The notes: generated by a model not told the origin, from the letters alone. Positions 18,035 through 28,318 are shown, counted from the first letter of the stretch. The stretch: 64,000 nt of DNA from Sphingobacterium zeae (GCF_030818895.1 NZ_JAUTBA010000001.1:4340001-4404000); one strand, 5' to 3'. Made by a program: numbers and translations.

Positions 18035-19540
18035 CTATCTCTTAAATCCAGCAATACCGAGCTCTTGAAACTCCAGCTTTTTATTCCCCACGATACGCAC
18101 CTTGGTTATCGGTCTGTTCGGAAAAAATAAACTAGTCATTACCGTTAGTCCCCCATCTGCAAAAAGCTCCACAGAGCTCACATCAACATACAAGCTGAAA
18201 GAGAGTGTTCCGTTATTCAGCAGGCGTTGTGCTGAAGCTATCTTTGGGAATTCCTCGTTAAACGACACTTCCCCGGACTTAGAACGATCAATATAATAGG
18301 CATTTTGATCTTCACGATAACCAATAATCAATTCGTCACCAGATTCATTTGATAAGATCACTTTGAAAGACTGTTGCTTCAAATCTTTGAGGTCCAAACG
18401 GTACGCTTGCGGGAGATGTTGCTCGAACGAAACTTCCTTCGTTCCGCCGCCATGGTACTTTTTAAGCGGTCGAAATGCAGTTTCAATTTCTTTGGGCGCA
18501 GTACTTGCAACGTAGAACGACTGTCCAATTTTATCCAACGATAAAACACGTGGTATGGTTGAGGAGGAGCGCCATTTTGTGGTAGGAACCACATTGGCAT
18601 ATTGCCAGTTGCTCATCCAGCCAATCATCAGGTGCCTATCCCCCAGGTTGCTCCAAGTTACACCGGCATAATTATCGGGTCCCCAATCCAGCCACTTTAT
18701 TTTGGTATCTTCTGTGTGGAACTGATGTCCATCAAAGTCACCCACAAAATATTGTGTTACGGAACCACCGTTGGGCCCACCTGGATTGATACTGACCAAC
18801 AAGACCCACTTTGTAACTCCTTTGTAGTCCATGGAAATAAGATCGGGGCATTCCCAGACGCCTCCATGGGCTCCCACCTCTTTACCAAACTCACTTTCCT
18901 TCTGCCATGTTTTCAAATCTTTGGAAGAATAGAAAGTAATACAATCTTTTGTAGCTAAGGTCATAATCCAACGTTGGCTATGCGCATGCCACATCACCTT
19001 TGGATCCCTGAAATCCCATATGCCAGGGTTTGGTAATACTGGATTGCCTTTATATTTTGTCCAGGTAAGACCCTTATCTAAACTATAAGCCAAACTTTGA
19101 TTTTGATGCAATCCCGTTTTCCGATCCTCTTCCTGATGATTGTGATGGGTAAAAATGGCGACCATAGCATCTTTCCCAAAACCTGCGGTGTTGTCTTTAT
19201 CGATCACAGCGCTACCTGAGAAAATAGTTCCCAAACTGTCGGGGTACAATGCGATCTTCTGCTCGTCCCAATGAATCAAATCTTTACTGATCGCATGGCC
19301 CCAATGCATTGGTCCCCAAACGGGCTTTTCGGGATTATGCTGAAAAAAAAGATGATAATTACCGTTCAAATAGACCAGCCCATTGGGGTCGTTCATCCAG
19401 CCCTGCTGTGGAGTAAAATGGTAAAGTGGGCGATATTTTTCTTCAGCATCCCGTTGTTTTTGCTGTCCCATCTGGGCCAGACTTGTACCGACAATACTTA
19501 GCAAGAACATCGTAAGTCCGTATTTTTTTAATCTCATCAT
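18035..19540 (-). CDS. Secreted GH32 fructan hydrolase (levanase/inulinase type)
   Basis: With the start at 19540 (MMRLKKYGLTMFLLSIVGTS, a clear signal peptide) the protein has 501 aa; the frame continues to 19591 without support. The GH32 triad is complete: WMNDPNG with the nucleophilic Asp, WDFRDPK, and the acid/base glutamate in GVWECPDL. The C-terminal beta-sandwich ends with SVELFADGGLTVMTS, typical of the family. It should release fructose from levan, inulin or sucrose-type ends, probably in the periplasm. It is the last gene of the leftward fructan operon, 66 bp after the lipoprotein GH32, and is closed by the terminator at 17983-18015. Confidence 0.92.
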   Translation of the reverse strand: MMRLKKYGLTMFLLSIVGTSLAQMGQQKQRDAEEKYRPLYHFTPQQGWMNDPNGLVYLNGNYHLFFQHNPEKPVWGPMHWGHAISKDLIHWDEQKIALYPDSLGTIFSGSAVIDKDNTAGFGKDAMVAIFTHHNHQEEDRKTGLHQNQSLAYSLDKGLTWTKYKGNPVLPNPGIWDFRDPKVMWHAHSQRWIMTLATKDCITFYSSKDLKTWQKESEFGKEVGAHGGVWECPDLISMDYKGVTKWVLLVSINPGGPNGGSVTQYFVGDFDGHQFHTEDTKIKWLDWGPDNYAGVTWSNLGDRHLMIGWMSNWQYANVVPTTKWRSSSTIPRVLSLDKIGQSFYVASTAPKEIETAFRPLKKYHGGGTKEVSFEQHLPQAYRLDLKDLKQQSFKVILSNESGDELIIGYREDQNAYYIDRSKSGEVSFNEEFPKIASAQRLLNNGTLSFSLYVDVSSVELFADGGLTVMTSLFFPNRPITKVRIVGNKKLEFQELGIAGFKR

Positions 19541-19606
19541 TTTTCTTTTGTTTACGTTTATAATCCGATTATTGTTCGCTTCAATAAGCAAATATCTTAT
19601 AAATTA

Positions 19607-21211
19607 TCAGGAAGATTTTTCAACTTTCAACCCATTCACTGTAACAGTTCCCTGATCCACAAAAATAGTCCATGGATTTTGATCCATTTTATAGATCCGG
19701 TTGGTAAAAGCAACACGATCATTCACATACACGACACAGATAGACTTTTCAATACTAATTTTCAGATTAAAAATCCGATTGGTCGGTACGGTGAGTGGTG
19801 TAAAATTGAGTGCTGTTTTACTTCCGCCACCATTTCGAGCCTCCTTATTCATAAACAGGGCCGGCATATTCCAACGATTGGATGAAGTCAGGTCAAAAGC
19901 AATGCTATACACTTCGGTCGGATCATCACATGCTCCAAATGAAAAACCAAATTGATTGGATTGCGAAGCATCAATAGTCATTGTCATTTTTACGGTCGAC
20001 GTATTTCGGTTAAACAGCGCATAGCTTCTTCCCCCTGATTGAGCTGACAAACGATAGGTTTTATTCGACTCAGAAACTTGACCAACGCTGCTCAGTTTTT
20101 CAAAGGCGACTTCTTTATTGAATTTGCTGTTTAGGGCCTCCGGAATTTTAGGATACAACTGTCCTGACGTTCCCTGAACCAACTGATGGGAAATTAGATT
20201 TCCAGCCCAGGGCAGTTCGTTGTTATTATTGACGGTTTGTCCCGTTGAACACCAACCCGAAAGATAACGTGTTGTACCATCGCTAGCCGTCTTGCCAGCA
20301 TAGAGATAAAGTCCATCAAAGGTTTCATGATGTCCTTCGGCATCCCGACAGATCATCCAGGGACCATCCGGAGAATCCGCAATACGATAAAATGTCTTGC
20401 GATGTTCATCCCGGTTGATCCGCGAAAACAACAGATACCACTTATTGCCCATTTTAAATAGATCCGGGCATTCCAATAGTTCAGCATCTGTTTCGATGCC
20501 ATATTTTTCCACTGTCCCTGTCGTCGCAACGAGCGGTTCAATCATCGACCAACTGCTTAAATCGGTTGACTGATAACGTGCAAGGATTCCTTTTCCGTCT
20601 TTTCGCGTCGTGACTAGCATCACGTAGGCATTACGGCCTTCATCCCAATAAACGTGCGGATCCCGAAAATTATTTCGATCATAGCCCACCGCAGCCTGCA
20701 GTGCCATAGCTGGTTGCTTGGTCCAATTCATTAAATCAGTGGAGGTAGCCAACATGATCTTTTCTGCTGGAGTAAAAACACTGTTATGACCTGTATAGAA
20801 ACAGTAATACACTGTTCCTTTTTTGATAAAACTTCCTGTTCCGATCCATTCATCCTGACTCCCCACAGCGCCCGACGACAATACTTCGGTATAGCCCTCA
20901 AATGTTCCAAAGTCACTTGTTCGCGTGCTATAAATCGGGTGCCTGTTGGGGTTCTCATAGAGATAAAACAAGTAGAACTTTTTATCGCTGGCATTGTAAT
21001 AAGGCATGGGATCGCCCACAAACCCCTGCTGAGGCCTATAGAATCGTTGATATGGGCCAGCCTCCTGCCCCGAAATACAAGCCGTAGAACTGTCCACAGG
21101 TTGTATTGTTATGGGCTTATCTACCACTGTCGAACGCTCGTCGCTATTCTTGCAACTTGTCAACAAGCTGAGCAAGAATACTGTCGGAAGCAAATACATT
21201 TTTGGTCTCAT
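19607..21211 (-). CDS. GH32-family surface lipoprotein, possible endo-levanase/fructanase
   Basis: The 534-aa protein has a lipoprotein signal with Cys20 (LLTSC). The five-blade GH32 fold is recognisable but the first motif is FVGDPMPYY rather than WMNDPNG; Asp67 is kept as probable nucleophile, with NNFRDPHVYW and LLECPDLFK supplying the other two acids. A ~180-residue C-terminal beta domain (SRSYALFNRN to VTVNGLKVE) replaces the usual GH32 sandwich. Bacteroides thetaiotaomicron has a surface endo-acting GH32 lipoprotein in the same place of its fructan locus, so an endo-cutting role at the cell surface is inferred. It lies between the binding lipoprotein and the secreted GH32. Confidence 0.82.
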   Translation of the reverse strand: MRPKMYLLPTVFLLSLLTSCKNSDERSTVVDKPITIQPVDSSTACISGQEAGPYQRFYRPQQGFVGDPMPYYNASDKKFYLFYLYENPNRHPIYSTRTSDFGTFEGYTEVLSSGAVGSQDEWIGTGSFIKKGTVYYCFYTGHNSVFTPAEKIMLATSTDLMNWTKQPAMALQAAVGYDRNNFRDPHVYWDEGRNAYVMLVTTRKDGKGILARYQSTDLSSWSMIEPLVATTGTVEKYGIETDAELLECPDLFKMGNKWYLLFSRINRDEHRKTFYRIADSPDGPWMICRDAEGHHETFDGLYLYAGKTASDGTTRYLSGWCSTGQTVNNNNELPWAGNLISHQLVQGTSGQLYPKIPEALNSKFNKEVAFEKLSSVGQVSESNKTYRLSAQSGGRSYALFNRNTSTVKMTMTIDASQSNQFGFSFGACDDPTEVYSIAFDLTSSNRWNMPALFMNKEARNGGGSKTALNFTPLTVPTNRIFNLKISIEKSICVVYVNDRVAFTNRIYKMDQNPWTIFVDQGTVTVNGLKVEKSS

Positions 21212-21271
21212 GATTTAAATCTTTCTATTAATCCCTTATAATCTATCATCGCTTGTTTTATTTGTATTCGA

Positions 21272-22384
21272 TCATTCTTTAGGTAATGCTTTCAATTCGT
21301 CCCAGTACATCCGTTGGGTAGGAAATGCCACGGGCTGTCCATTAGGATGCTCATGCGGCATCACAAGTATATTGTTGATGAAAGCCTTTCTTCCAGCAGG
21401 AATCTGAAAAACCAACTCTTGCCACTCCCCAACATGTTCCTTTGCGTAATTAGCCCGCAACCAATCTTTTTGCTGTTCACCATCCGATTGAATCTCCAAT
21501 TGTACATCTCCCGCTACATCCTTCAATATCATAATGGAAAAACGGCCATATTCTGCCGGATTGATCGTCACTTTATTTGCATTCCACAGCGCACCACCAT
21601 GCCAGCCTTCGCCCGTTTTATTATCCCGGACAAAAGACGCACAGAACGGTGTTGCATTAATTCCCGTAGTTTTCGGGTTGGGATAAGGTGAATCTACGGC
21701 GCTCACCCCTAACCCGTCGAAATGTGGAACGCTTGTTTCGCCATTATAAATCATCAGGATCTGTTTGGGTTCCGTGCCCAAAATCGCTGTTACCGTGTAC
21801 TGGAACGTCTGCCCCATATACGCAAGGCTGTATTTTATCGGAGAACTTAAATCCACGGGGCCACTCTGATTGGGCGTTATGCTCGCGCCAGCTGTAAATT
21901 CTATCGCAGGTGATAAGTTCTTCAGGTCTGTCCCCAGGGGTAGGTAAATTTTAATGCTTTTATTTTTCTGATCGATGATCCCAGCTTTTTCTCCGATATG
22001 GAATGCCGTTATTTCCGCTTTGATTTCTTTGACGGTTACTTGATAGGTGTTGAATAGATTGCCATTAAACACGCGATAAGTAATTGGTGTTGTACCAGAA
22101 AATGAAAAGTTCTGGGCGATACCTGAAGCTGGAGAAACCTTGGCATTATTGGGCAATTCAATCGTCGGAGCCACCGCTGAAAGATCTGTGCCTTCAGGAA
22201 CCATGACAAGAATGGTACCTTTTGCCGGATCTATTTTTCCAACGGTATTACCGACCTTGAATGAAAGTACATCTACATCTGCGTTCAAATTGAGTGTGCT
22301 ACCGGCATCACGTTTGCAGGCAGCAATAAGCCAGATAAGCAGGATAGTAATCCCCACTTTTATATAATTGTTTAATGTGTTCAT
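21272..22384 (-). CDS. DUF5018-type surface glycan-binding lipoprotein (fructan PUL)
   Basis: The 370-aa protein has a lipoprotein signal with Cys23 (IAACK). Two similar ~85-residue beta repeats follow, each with a self-repeating pattern: LSFKVGNTVGKIDPAKGTI with LVMVPEGTDLSAVAPTIEL, and ITAFHIGEKAGIIDQKNKS with IYLPLGTDLKNLSPAIEF. The C-terminal ~170 residues are a beta-sandwich that probably binds sugar (FDGLGVSAVDSPYPNP). No catalytic motif is seen. It follows susD, the usual place of SusE-like surface glycan-binding proteins, and the matching gene in the B. thetaiotaomicron fructan locus has that role. It is therefore likely to capture fructan at the cell surface. Confidence 0.8.
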   Translation of the reverse strand: MNTLNNYIKVGITILLIWLIAACKRDAGSTLNLNADVDVLSFKVGNTVGKIDPAKGTILVMVPEGTDLSAVAPTIELPNNAKVSPASGIAQNFSFSGTTPITYRVFNGNLFNTYQVTVKEIKAEITAFHIGEKAGIIDQKNKSIKIYLPLGTDLKNLSPAIEFTAGASITPNQSGPVDLSSPIKYSLAYMGQTFQYTVTAILGTEPKQILMIYNGETSVPHFDGLGVSAVDSPYPNPKTTGINATPFCASFVRDNKTGEGWHGGALWNANKVTINPAEYGRFSIMILKDVAGDVQLEIQSDGEQQKDWLRANYAKEHVGEWQELVFQIPAGRKAFINNILVMPHEHPNGQPVAFPTQRMYWDELKALPKE

Positions 22385-22427
22385 TGGAATAATTGGTTAT
22401 GCTAATCGTTCAACAATAAATGCTTAT

Positions 22428-24110
22428 TTAATAGCCTGGATTTTGTTTGTACAGATATTTACTTAATCTGATCTGTGCTTCAGGAATCGGCAAGTATTCG
22501 TTCCTATCTGCAGTAAAATGTGCCGAAGAATAATAAGATCGACGTGACTTTTCCGCATCATAATAGGCATTCATGGCCTGGTCTGCAATTCCCCAGCGTA
22601 CCAAATCAAAGAATCTTCCGTTTTCCATCGCAAGCTCCAATCGTCTTTCCCAACGTAACGCCTTCCGGGCATTTTCTTCGTTCCATACAATATTATCTCC
22701 ATTTTTGTACGTTTCGATCAGGGTTTTATCATTTGCATAGCCCGTAAGTGCAGTGCTATTTTTTGCCCGCGTACGTACTTGGTTTATCAATGGCAGTGCT
22801 TCAGCCGAACGATGCAGCTCGATAAGCGCCTCTGCCCGCATCAACAGCACATCGGCAAAGCGCAATACAATTCGATTTTTTGTATTGGCATAGAACGGTA
22901 CCATCGGGACAAAGCAATCGCAATCGGGATCTACATTCTCTTTCAATGAGGCGTAAACCGAATATTCTGCCGGGTTACGGTTCCAGCTTTCTTCATACGT
23001 TCTTTTGCTACTATACTTGTACGGTAAGCCCGGAATTGCAACCGTATGAAATAACCGTGGATCGTACTTTTCTGAGGTATTAAAGCTATTCAACGCATTG
23101 TAGTTATCCAGTGGTAGACCTTTACCCGTTGTGCGAAACGCGTTGACAAGGCTTTGACTCGGTTTATTGAAATCACAACAGCCTACGCCCATAGGTACTG
23201 ATAGCACATCAGAAAAATTAACACGCCCAAATTTTGTGCCGTCATCTTTTGAAAACTGAACTGAAAACAGGGCTTCGGTCCCATTTTCATATTTGCCCGG
23301 CAAGAAATTAAAAGCAAAGTCGGTTTCCAGCGTATGATTGGATGAAAGTACAACATCCGTATTTTGTACAACCTTTTCCAAATCTCCGGCATCGATGCCC
23401 GTCACCACATTACGTTCGGCATTGTCCTGACGGTATCCCTTATAGAGATAGGTTTTGGCAAGATATGCCGCAGCAGCAACACGGTTGGCACGCCCGACCT
23501 CCGTTTGTACAGCCGGGAGATGATCTACAGCATACTGAAAATCATCCACAATCTTTTGCCATAGCGCATCGTTGCTCAAGGCCCTATTCGATACGGTTTC
23601 ATAGCTGTCTACCGCGACATTTTCATCAATATAAGGCACATATTTGAAAAGGATCTTTAGCATAAAGTAAAAATGACCGCGTAGAAAGCGTGCTTCACCC
23701 AGCTTTTCTTCCTTCCCATCGAAATTATCCATCTCCTGTATGGTCTTGATCGTGGTATTGGCACGCGAAATCGCCACGTACAACTGAAACCACAATTTAT
23801 CCAACTCTGCAAAATTGGTTGTAATGTTATTGGAGACCTCCAGGAAATGAAAGGTCTGGATATCCTGTGGTCCCGATCCGCCTTTATAAGCATCGTCCGA
23901 CCGAACCGTACCATAGGGCCATAAGCTAAAAGGGACGTCATAATGATCGTTACCCAATGCCGCATAGGTAGCTGTCAATAATCGTTCGGGCTCCTTAACC
24001 TGATCGGAGCTCAGTACACCATTGGGTGTTTGATCTAAAAATTTGGTGCATCCTGGAAGTAGTCCAGCAAGAACCATGAATATCGCTATTTTAGTGGTTA
24101 TTTTTTTCAT
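22428..24110 (-). CDS. SusD/RagB-family lipoprotein (fructan PUL)
   Basis: The 560-aa protein has a lipoprotein signal with Cys21 (LLPGC) followed by TKFLDQTPNG, a common SusD N-terminus. The middle has helical repeats (EARFLRGHFYFMLKILFKYV; VAAAAYLAKTYLYKGY) and the end is the family signature YLPIPEAQIRLSKYLYKQNP. It forms the lid of the SusC transporter encoded 45 bp upstream. Its place among GH32 and fructokinase genes implies fructo-oligosaccharide binding. Confidence 0.94.
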   Translation of the reverse strand: MKKITTKIAIFMVLAGLLPGCTKFLDQTPNGVLSSDQVKEPERLLTATYAALGNDHYDVPFSLWPYGTVRSDDAYKGGSGPQDIQTFHFLEVSNNITTNFAELDKLWFQLYVAISRANTTIKTIQEMDNFDGKEEKLGEARFLRGHFYFMLKILFKYVPYIDENVAVDSYETVSNRALSNDALWQKIVDDFQYAVDHLPAVQTEVGRANRVAAAAYLAKTYLYKGYRQDNAERNVVTGIDAGDLEKVVQNTDVVLSSNHTLETDFAFNFLPGKYENGTEALFSVQFSKDDGTKFGRVNFSDVLSVPMGVGCCDFNKPSQSLVNAFRTTGKGLPLDNYNALNSFNTSEKYDPRLFHTVAIPGLPYKYSSKRTYEESWNRNPAEYSVYASLKENVDPDCDCFVPMVPFYANTKNRIVLRFADVLLMRAEALIELHRSAEALPLINQVRTRAKNSTALTGYANDKTLIETYKNGDNIVWNEENARKALRWERRLELAMENGRFFDLVRWGIADQAMNAYYDAEKSRRSYYSSAHFTADRNEYLPIPEAQIRLSKYLYKQNPGY

Positions 24111-24155
24111 CCGTATAAATTATTTAGAAGTGTATCGCCTTATTTCGCTCCCATT

Positions 24156-27100
24156 TTAAAATCCAATATTTACCCCAGCTGTCCACGTGGTTGGAATTGG
24201 ATAACCCCAACCTACATTTTCAGGATCCACACCGGTGAAATTTTTTGATTTAACGGTAAATAGATTCTGACCAGTTACATAAACCCTTAATCGGCTCATA
24301 CGCAGGTGTGCGGCGGTTGCTGTTGGCAAAGTGTAGCCCAGGGACAAATTCCGGAGCTTCATATAAGATCCATTCTCGATAAAGTAATTTGACAGACGGC
24401 CCTCGTCGTTGTTATTTGTTGTTTGTAAGGCCGGGATCGTTGACGTTGGATTTTGTGGTGTCCAGGCATTGAGCAGACGTACACCTTTATTGGAATTGAC
24501 GTCGTCCACACTCCAGAAGTCCGTTTGCTTTTTCAGCCAGTTTTCAACATCTATTCCCTGTACCCCCTGAAAGTACGCAGATAGGTCAAAGCTTTTATAT
24601 TTTAGCACAATGTTCAAACTATAAGAAAAATCAGGATGAGGACTACCAATCCATGTACGGTCCATATCGGTGATCTGCTTGTCCGCATCATAGACGTTGA
24701 CGTAACGTAAACGCCCTATCCCCTTACCGGTCTGATTGACGTGCGCGTCCACTTCGTCCTGATTCTGAAAAATACCGTCGGTGACATAGCCATAGAATGA
24801 TCCCAGCGGCCGGCCGATAATATTATCCCCTTGACGACCTCCATAGGAGTTTTCTACCGCTTCGGGCAAATGTGTCACCTTGTTTTTATAGGTCGAGAAC
24901 ACAGCCATTACATCATAATCCAATCCAAAGGTTGTTTTATTACGATATCCGGCCGATACGTCCAAACCTTTATTTTCCATGGAGGCACCATTCGCCCAAC
25001 GGTAACCGCCCTCTCCGACCACACCGATATAGGCTGGATTGATCAACATATCTTTGGTTGCTTTAACATACCAGTCAATCGAACCATAGAGACTTTGATT
25101 AAACAATGAAAAGTCCAAGCCTATATTCGTCTGCGTGGTAGTTTCCCATTTCAGATCATTATTTTCCGTTTGGATTTTGCGGTATCCCGATGGTAACTTT
25201 CCCGTTCCTGCACCCGATAGATCGTATGCTGTACCGTCCACGATATTCCATGTTGGATCAGCAACACCATATTCGGGGACGAACAGGGCATAGGTAGCCA
25301 GATTACCAATACCCTGGTTGCCTGTCTGCCCCCATCCCACACGTAACTTGAGGTCAGAAATATAATTTTTTGTACTTGCCATAAAGCGTTCAGAAGAGAT
25401 CCGCCAGCCTGCCGTTACTGCTGGAAAAGTGGCAAAGCGGTTATTTTTACCGAAGCGGGAAGAGCCATCGTGGCGTACGGTGAAAGAAGCCAGATAACGG
25501 TCATCATAGGAATAATTGGCCTTTCCAAAATAGGATAGCAGCGAGAAGCCTGTAGAGCCACCTCCAACTGCCGCTGTACCCGTACTCACACCTGGCCACA
25601 TATACTCTGATGTCTCTATGGCAAATGCACCATCACCAGCGGTATAGGCGTTAAAATTAATATCATTCTGACGGTTCATTTCGATACCAGCAAGCACATC
25701 TATTGTATGTTTGTCGATTGCCTTCCGATAAGTCGCTGTATTGGACCAAGTCCACTTCATCCCATGAGACTGCTCCATATTAACGCCACTGCGGCTGCTG
25801 TTCATAAATCCCGAACGATAGGATACTTCCAGGTTACGTTTGTAAAAATTACTGTAATCCAGGCCATAACTGGTTCGAACATGCAGATCTTTTATCAGCT
25901 GTAGATCGGCATAGGCATTCCCAAACAAACGCCAATAATTGTATTTATTATTTCGATTGTCGTAAAGTACACGCATGGGATTATGACGGTCGTTCATTCC
26001 TAATGCTGGTCCCCCCCAGCCCATTCCATCTACCGTATGCACGGGGATAATCGGTAAAGCTTTCAACGAAAGGTCAAGTACATCGCCGGGGACCTGCACT
26101 TCACCCGTGTTGTTTACTGTAAAATTCTCTCCAACAACCAGTTTTCCATCAAACAGTTTATAGTCAGCATTCATCCGGGCGGATATTCGCTGGAAATCCG
26201 TGTAACGGAGTGTGCCATTGTTGTGCAAATAACCTAAGGAGAAAAAGGAGCTGGATTTTTCTGTTCCGGAGCTCAATGTCGCATTGTATGACTGCTGCAG
26301 TCCTGGTTTCGAAACTTCCTTAAACCAATCGGTATCTGAAGCATACATGGTGTGCTCACGATCAATATACTTGGAAACAAAAACAGTATTGAGCTGAGGC
26401 ACGCCATTCGCATCGTTATTCCATTCAAACTGATAACCAATATTGTTTCCATTTGGATTGCCACCGCTGTTGATCGTTGCCTGCCATAGGGCACGACCAT
26501 ATTGTTGTGCGTCGAGCACTTTCATGCGATTATTAAAATGCGTACTGGTGGCGTAGGCGTCTACTGTAAGTTTAGGGGCACCTAGCTTTCCTTTTTTCGT
26601 AGTGATGACAATAACACCATTGGCTGCACGCGAGCCATAGATACTCGCCGAAGAAGCGTCCTTTAAAACCTGAATGCTTTCGATATCATTTGAATTGAGT
26701 TCGTGCATTCCGCCCTGCGTGGGGGTTCCATCAATGACATACAAGGGATCCTGACTACTATTGATCGAACTGATTCCGCGCATACGCACTGTTGCCGCTC
26801 CACTTGGACTACCATCCGAAGTTACAGTCATACCGGCTACCCTTCCTTGCAGGGATTTCATTGGGTTATTTTCCGGAGACTTCATCATCTCAGCAACATT
26901 AACAACACTCACTGCACCCGTCAAATCCTTCTTCCGTTCGGTTTGATATCCTGTAACGACCACTTCATCGAGCCCTTTTTCGGTAGGTGCAAGCTGAATA
27001 TCGAGGAATTTTCTTCCTGCTACAGCAATCGTCTGGGAGGCATAGCCGACATAGCTTATTTCCAATGTACCCTGATTGCCCGAAGTCTGAAGGACAAATT

Positions 27101-27281
27101 CTCCCTTTTCATTTGTCTTGGTGGCTATTGTGGTTCCCTTCACCACTAAAGATGCCCCTACTATAGGTGCTGCTGTCCCACTATCCGTAATTCTTCCCCG
27201 GACTTCAGTCTGTTGCGCAAATGCGACAACAGAAAAAAGTGCCAAAGACGGGAGCAGCATTGCTTTCTGACTTGTAAACAT
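24156..27281 (-). CDS. SusC/RagA-family TonB-linked transporter (fructan PUL)
   Basis: The 1041-aa protein has a signal peptide (MLLPSLALFSVVAFAQQ), a carboxypeptidase-like repeat (VRGRITDSGTAAPIVGASL), the plug motif LDEVVVTGYQTERKKDLTG and a full barrel ending TAGVNIGF. Unlike the PUL A and locus C transporters it has no STN domain, which agrees with control by a hybrid two-component system rather than sigma/FecR. It imports fructan fragments with the SusD protein. A hairpin at 27338-27368 separates it from the fructokinase gene. Confidence 0.95.
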   Translation of the reverse strand: MFTSQKAMLLPSLALFSVVAFAQQTEVRGRITDSGTAAPIVGASLVVKGTTIATKTNEKGEFVLQTSGNQGTLEISYVGYASQTIAVAGRKFLDIQLAPTEKGLDEVVVTGYQTERKKDLTGAVSVVNVAEMMKSPENNPMKSLQGRVAGMTVTSDGSPSGAATVRMRGISSINSSQDPLYVIDGTPTQGGMHELNSNDIESIQVLKDASSASIYGSRAANGVIVITTKKGKLGAPKLTVDAYATSTHFNNRMKVLDAQQYGRALWQATINSGGNPNGNNIGYQFEWNNDANGVPQLNTVFVSKYIDREHTMYASDTDWFKEVSKPGLQQSYNATLSSGTEKSSSFFSLGYLHNNGTLRYTDFQRISARMNADYKLFDGKLVVGENFTVNNTGEVQVPGDVLDLSLKALPIIPVHTVDGMGWGGPALGMNDRHNPMRVLYDNRNNKYNYWRLFGNAYADLQLIKDLHVRTSYGLDYSNFYKRNLEVSYRSGFMNSSRSGVNMEQSHGMKWTWSNTATYRKAIDKHTIDVLAGIEMNRQNDINFNAYTAGDGAFAIETSEYMWPGVSTGTAAVGGGSTGFSLLSYFGKANYSYDDRYLASFTVRHDGSSRFGKNNRFATFPAVTAGWRISSERFMASTKNYISDLKLRVGWGQTGNQGIGNLATYALFVPEYGVADPTWNIVDGTAYDLSGAGTGKLPSGYRKIQTENNDLKWETTTQTNIGLDFSLFNQSLYGSIDWYVKATKDMLINPAYIGVVGEGGYRWANGASMENKGLDVSAGYRNKTTFGLDYDVMAVFSTYKNKVTHLPEAVENSYGGRQGDNIIGRPLGSFYGYVTDGIFQNQDEVDAHVNQTGKGIGRLRYVNVYDADKQITDMDRTWIGSPHPDFSYSLNIVLKYKSFDLSAYFQGVQGIDVENWLKKQTDFWSVDDVNSNKGVRLLNAWTPQNPTSTIPALQTTNNNDEGRLSNYFIENGSYMKLRNLSLGYTLPTATAAHLRMSRLRVYVTGQNLFTVKSKNFTGVDPENVGWGYPIPTTWTAGVNIGF

Positions 27282-27337
27282 AATTGGTTATAAGTAAATG
27301 GTTAATTATTTAGATTGATTATTTGTTTATGATAGCG

Positions 27338-27368
27338 GGTAAACTGCTTCGTAAAGAAGCGGTTTACC
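27338..27368 (-). other. Intercistronic hairpin between fructokinase and susC
   Basis: GGTAAACTGCTTC (27338-27350) pairs with GAAGCGGTTTACC (27356-27368) with one G-U pair; the loop is 5 nt. It overlaps the last base of the fructokinase stop codon. There is no U-tract, so it is more likely an mRNA-processing or stabilising element, letting susC mRNA outnumber the upstream part, than a full terminator. Confidence 0.55.
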
Positions 27369-28318
27369 TACTGTTGCTTCTGAGCTCCATTGAAGATCGG
27401 ATGCAACCATTGGAATCGATTGATGACCTCATCGTTATATTCAGGACAAGCCCCCCGGCTCTGTGTCACAAATCCACTTAAGGTGGCCGCAAATTCCAGT
27501 ACTTCCTCCAGCTGAACACCTTCCTGCATCTGAAACCTTTTGGTCAGGAAAGCCGCCAAAAACGAATCACCGCTTCCGATTGTATCTTCTACCTGAACTT
27601 TCAAGGCCGGGAAATGATAACTGATATTATCTTTTTTATAATGATACACGGCTCCATCTGCACCATAGGTTACAATTGCCTCCTGAATTGCAAAACGGGC
27701 CATGATCAAGTCTACACGCTGCTGATCGGTATAGGCTTCCGTAGCGCCATTCCAGTCGGAAATAACATGCAGTTCTTCGGCATTCATTTTCACAAAATCA
27801 GCATATGCCAACAACTTATGTATTTTTTCAGGACCAAAATAAGGTGTACGCAGGTTGACATCCATCACCCGAAAGCGGGCTTTTTCAAGCAATAACAGCA
27901 AACTTTGGAAGCTTACTTCATCCCGACAGGCTAGACTTCCATATACCAAAAAATCCACCGTTGCAACTGCTTCCAGAACCACACTATCCACTGCGATTCT
28001 GTCCCAAGCTACCGGATAAACGATATCGTAATGCACATCGCGTTTAGCATCGATCGAAACCTCTACGGTTGAGGTAGGCAATAACTCATCGTACTGGAAA
28101 AAATCGGTCGGAATGCCCAGATCCTCACATACCTTACGTAGTTCATAACCATTTTCATCACGCCCTATGCGTGTTAGCATACGCGTCGTAACGCCCAGTT
28201 TATTGAGGTGATAAGCCACATTCAACGGCGCACCGCCCAATTTTTTACCTGTAGGAAGATTGTCCCAAAGTACCTCTCCAAAACAAATACCCTGTATTGA
28301 TTTTTCTCCGTTTTTCAT
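27368..28318 (-). CDS. Fructokinase, PfkB/ribokinase family
   Basis: The 316-aa cytoplasmic protein has both PfkB signatures: KKLGGAPLNVAYHLNKLG at residues 26-42, and the anion-hole/catalytic motif DTIGSGDSFLAAFL starting at 245 with Asp251 as base. It phosphorylates a free sugar using ATP; the GH32 genes and MFS transporter around it make fructose the likely substrate, giving fructose-6-phosphate. It lies between the transporter gene (198-bp gap) and susC (86-bp gap), the same order as in the B. thetaiotaomicron fructan locus. Confidence 0.9.
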   Translation of the reverse strand: MKNGEKSIQGICFGEVLWDNLPTGKKLGGAPLNVAYHLNKLGVTTRMLTRIGRDENGYELRKVCEDLGIPTDFFQYDELLPTSTVEVSIDAKRDVHYDIVYPVAWDRIAVDSVVLEAVATVDFLVYGSLACRDEVSFQSLLLLLEKARFRVMDVNLRTPYFGPEKIHKLLAYADFVKMNAEELHVISDWNGATEAYTDQQRVDLIMARFAIQEAIVTYGADGAVYHYKKDNISYHFPALKVQVEDTIGSGDSFLAAFLTKRFQMQEGVQLEEVLEFAATLSGFVTQSRGACPEYNDEVINRFQWLHPIFNGAQKQQ

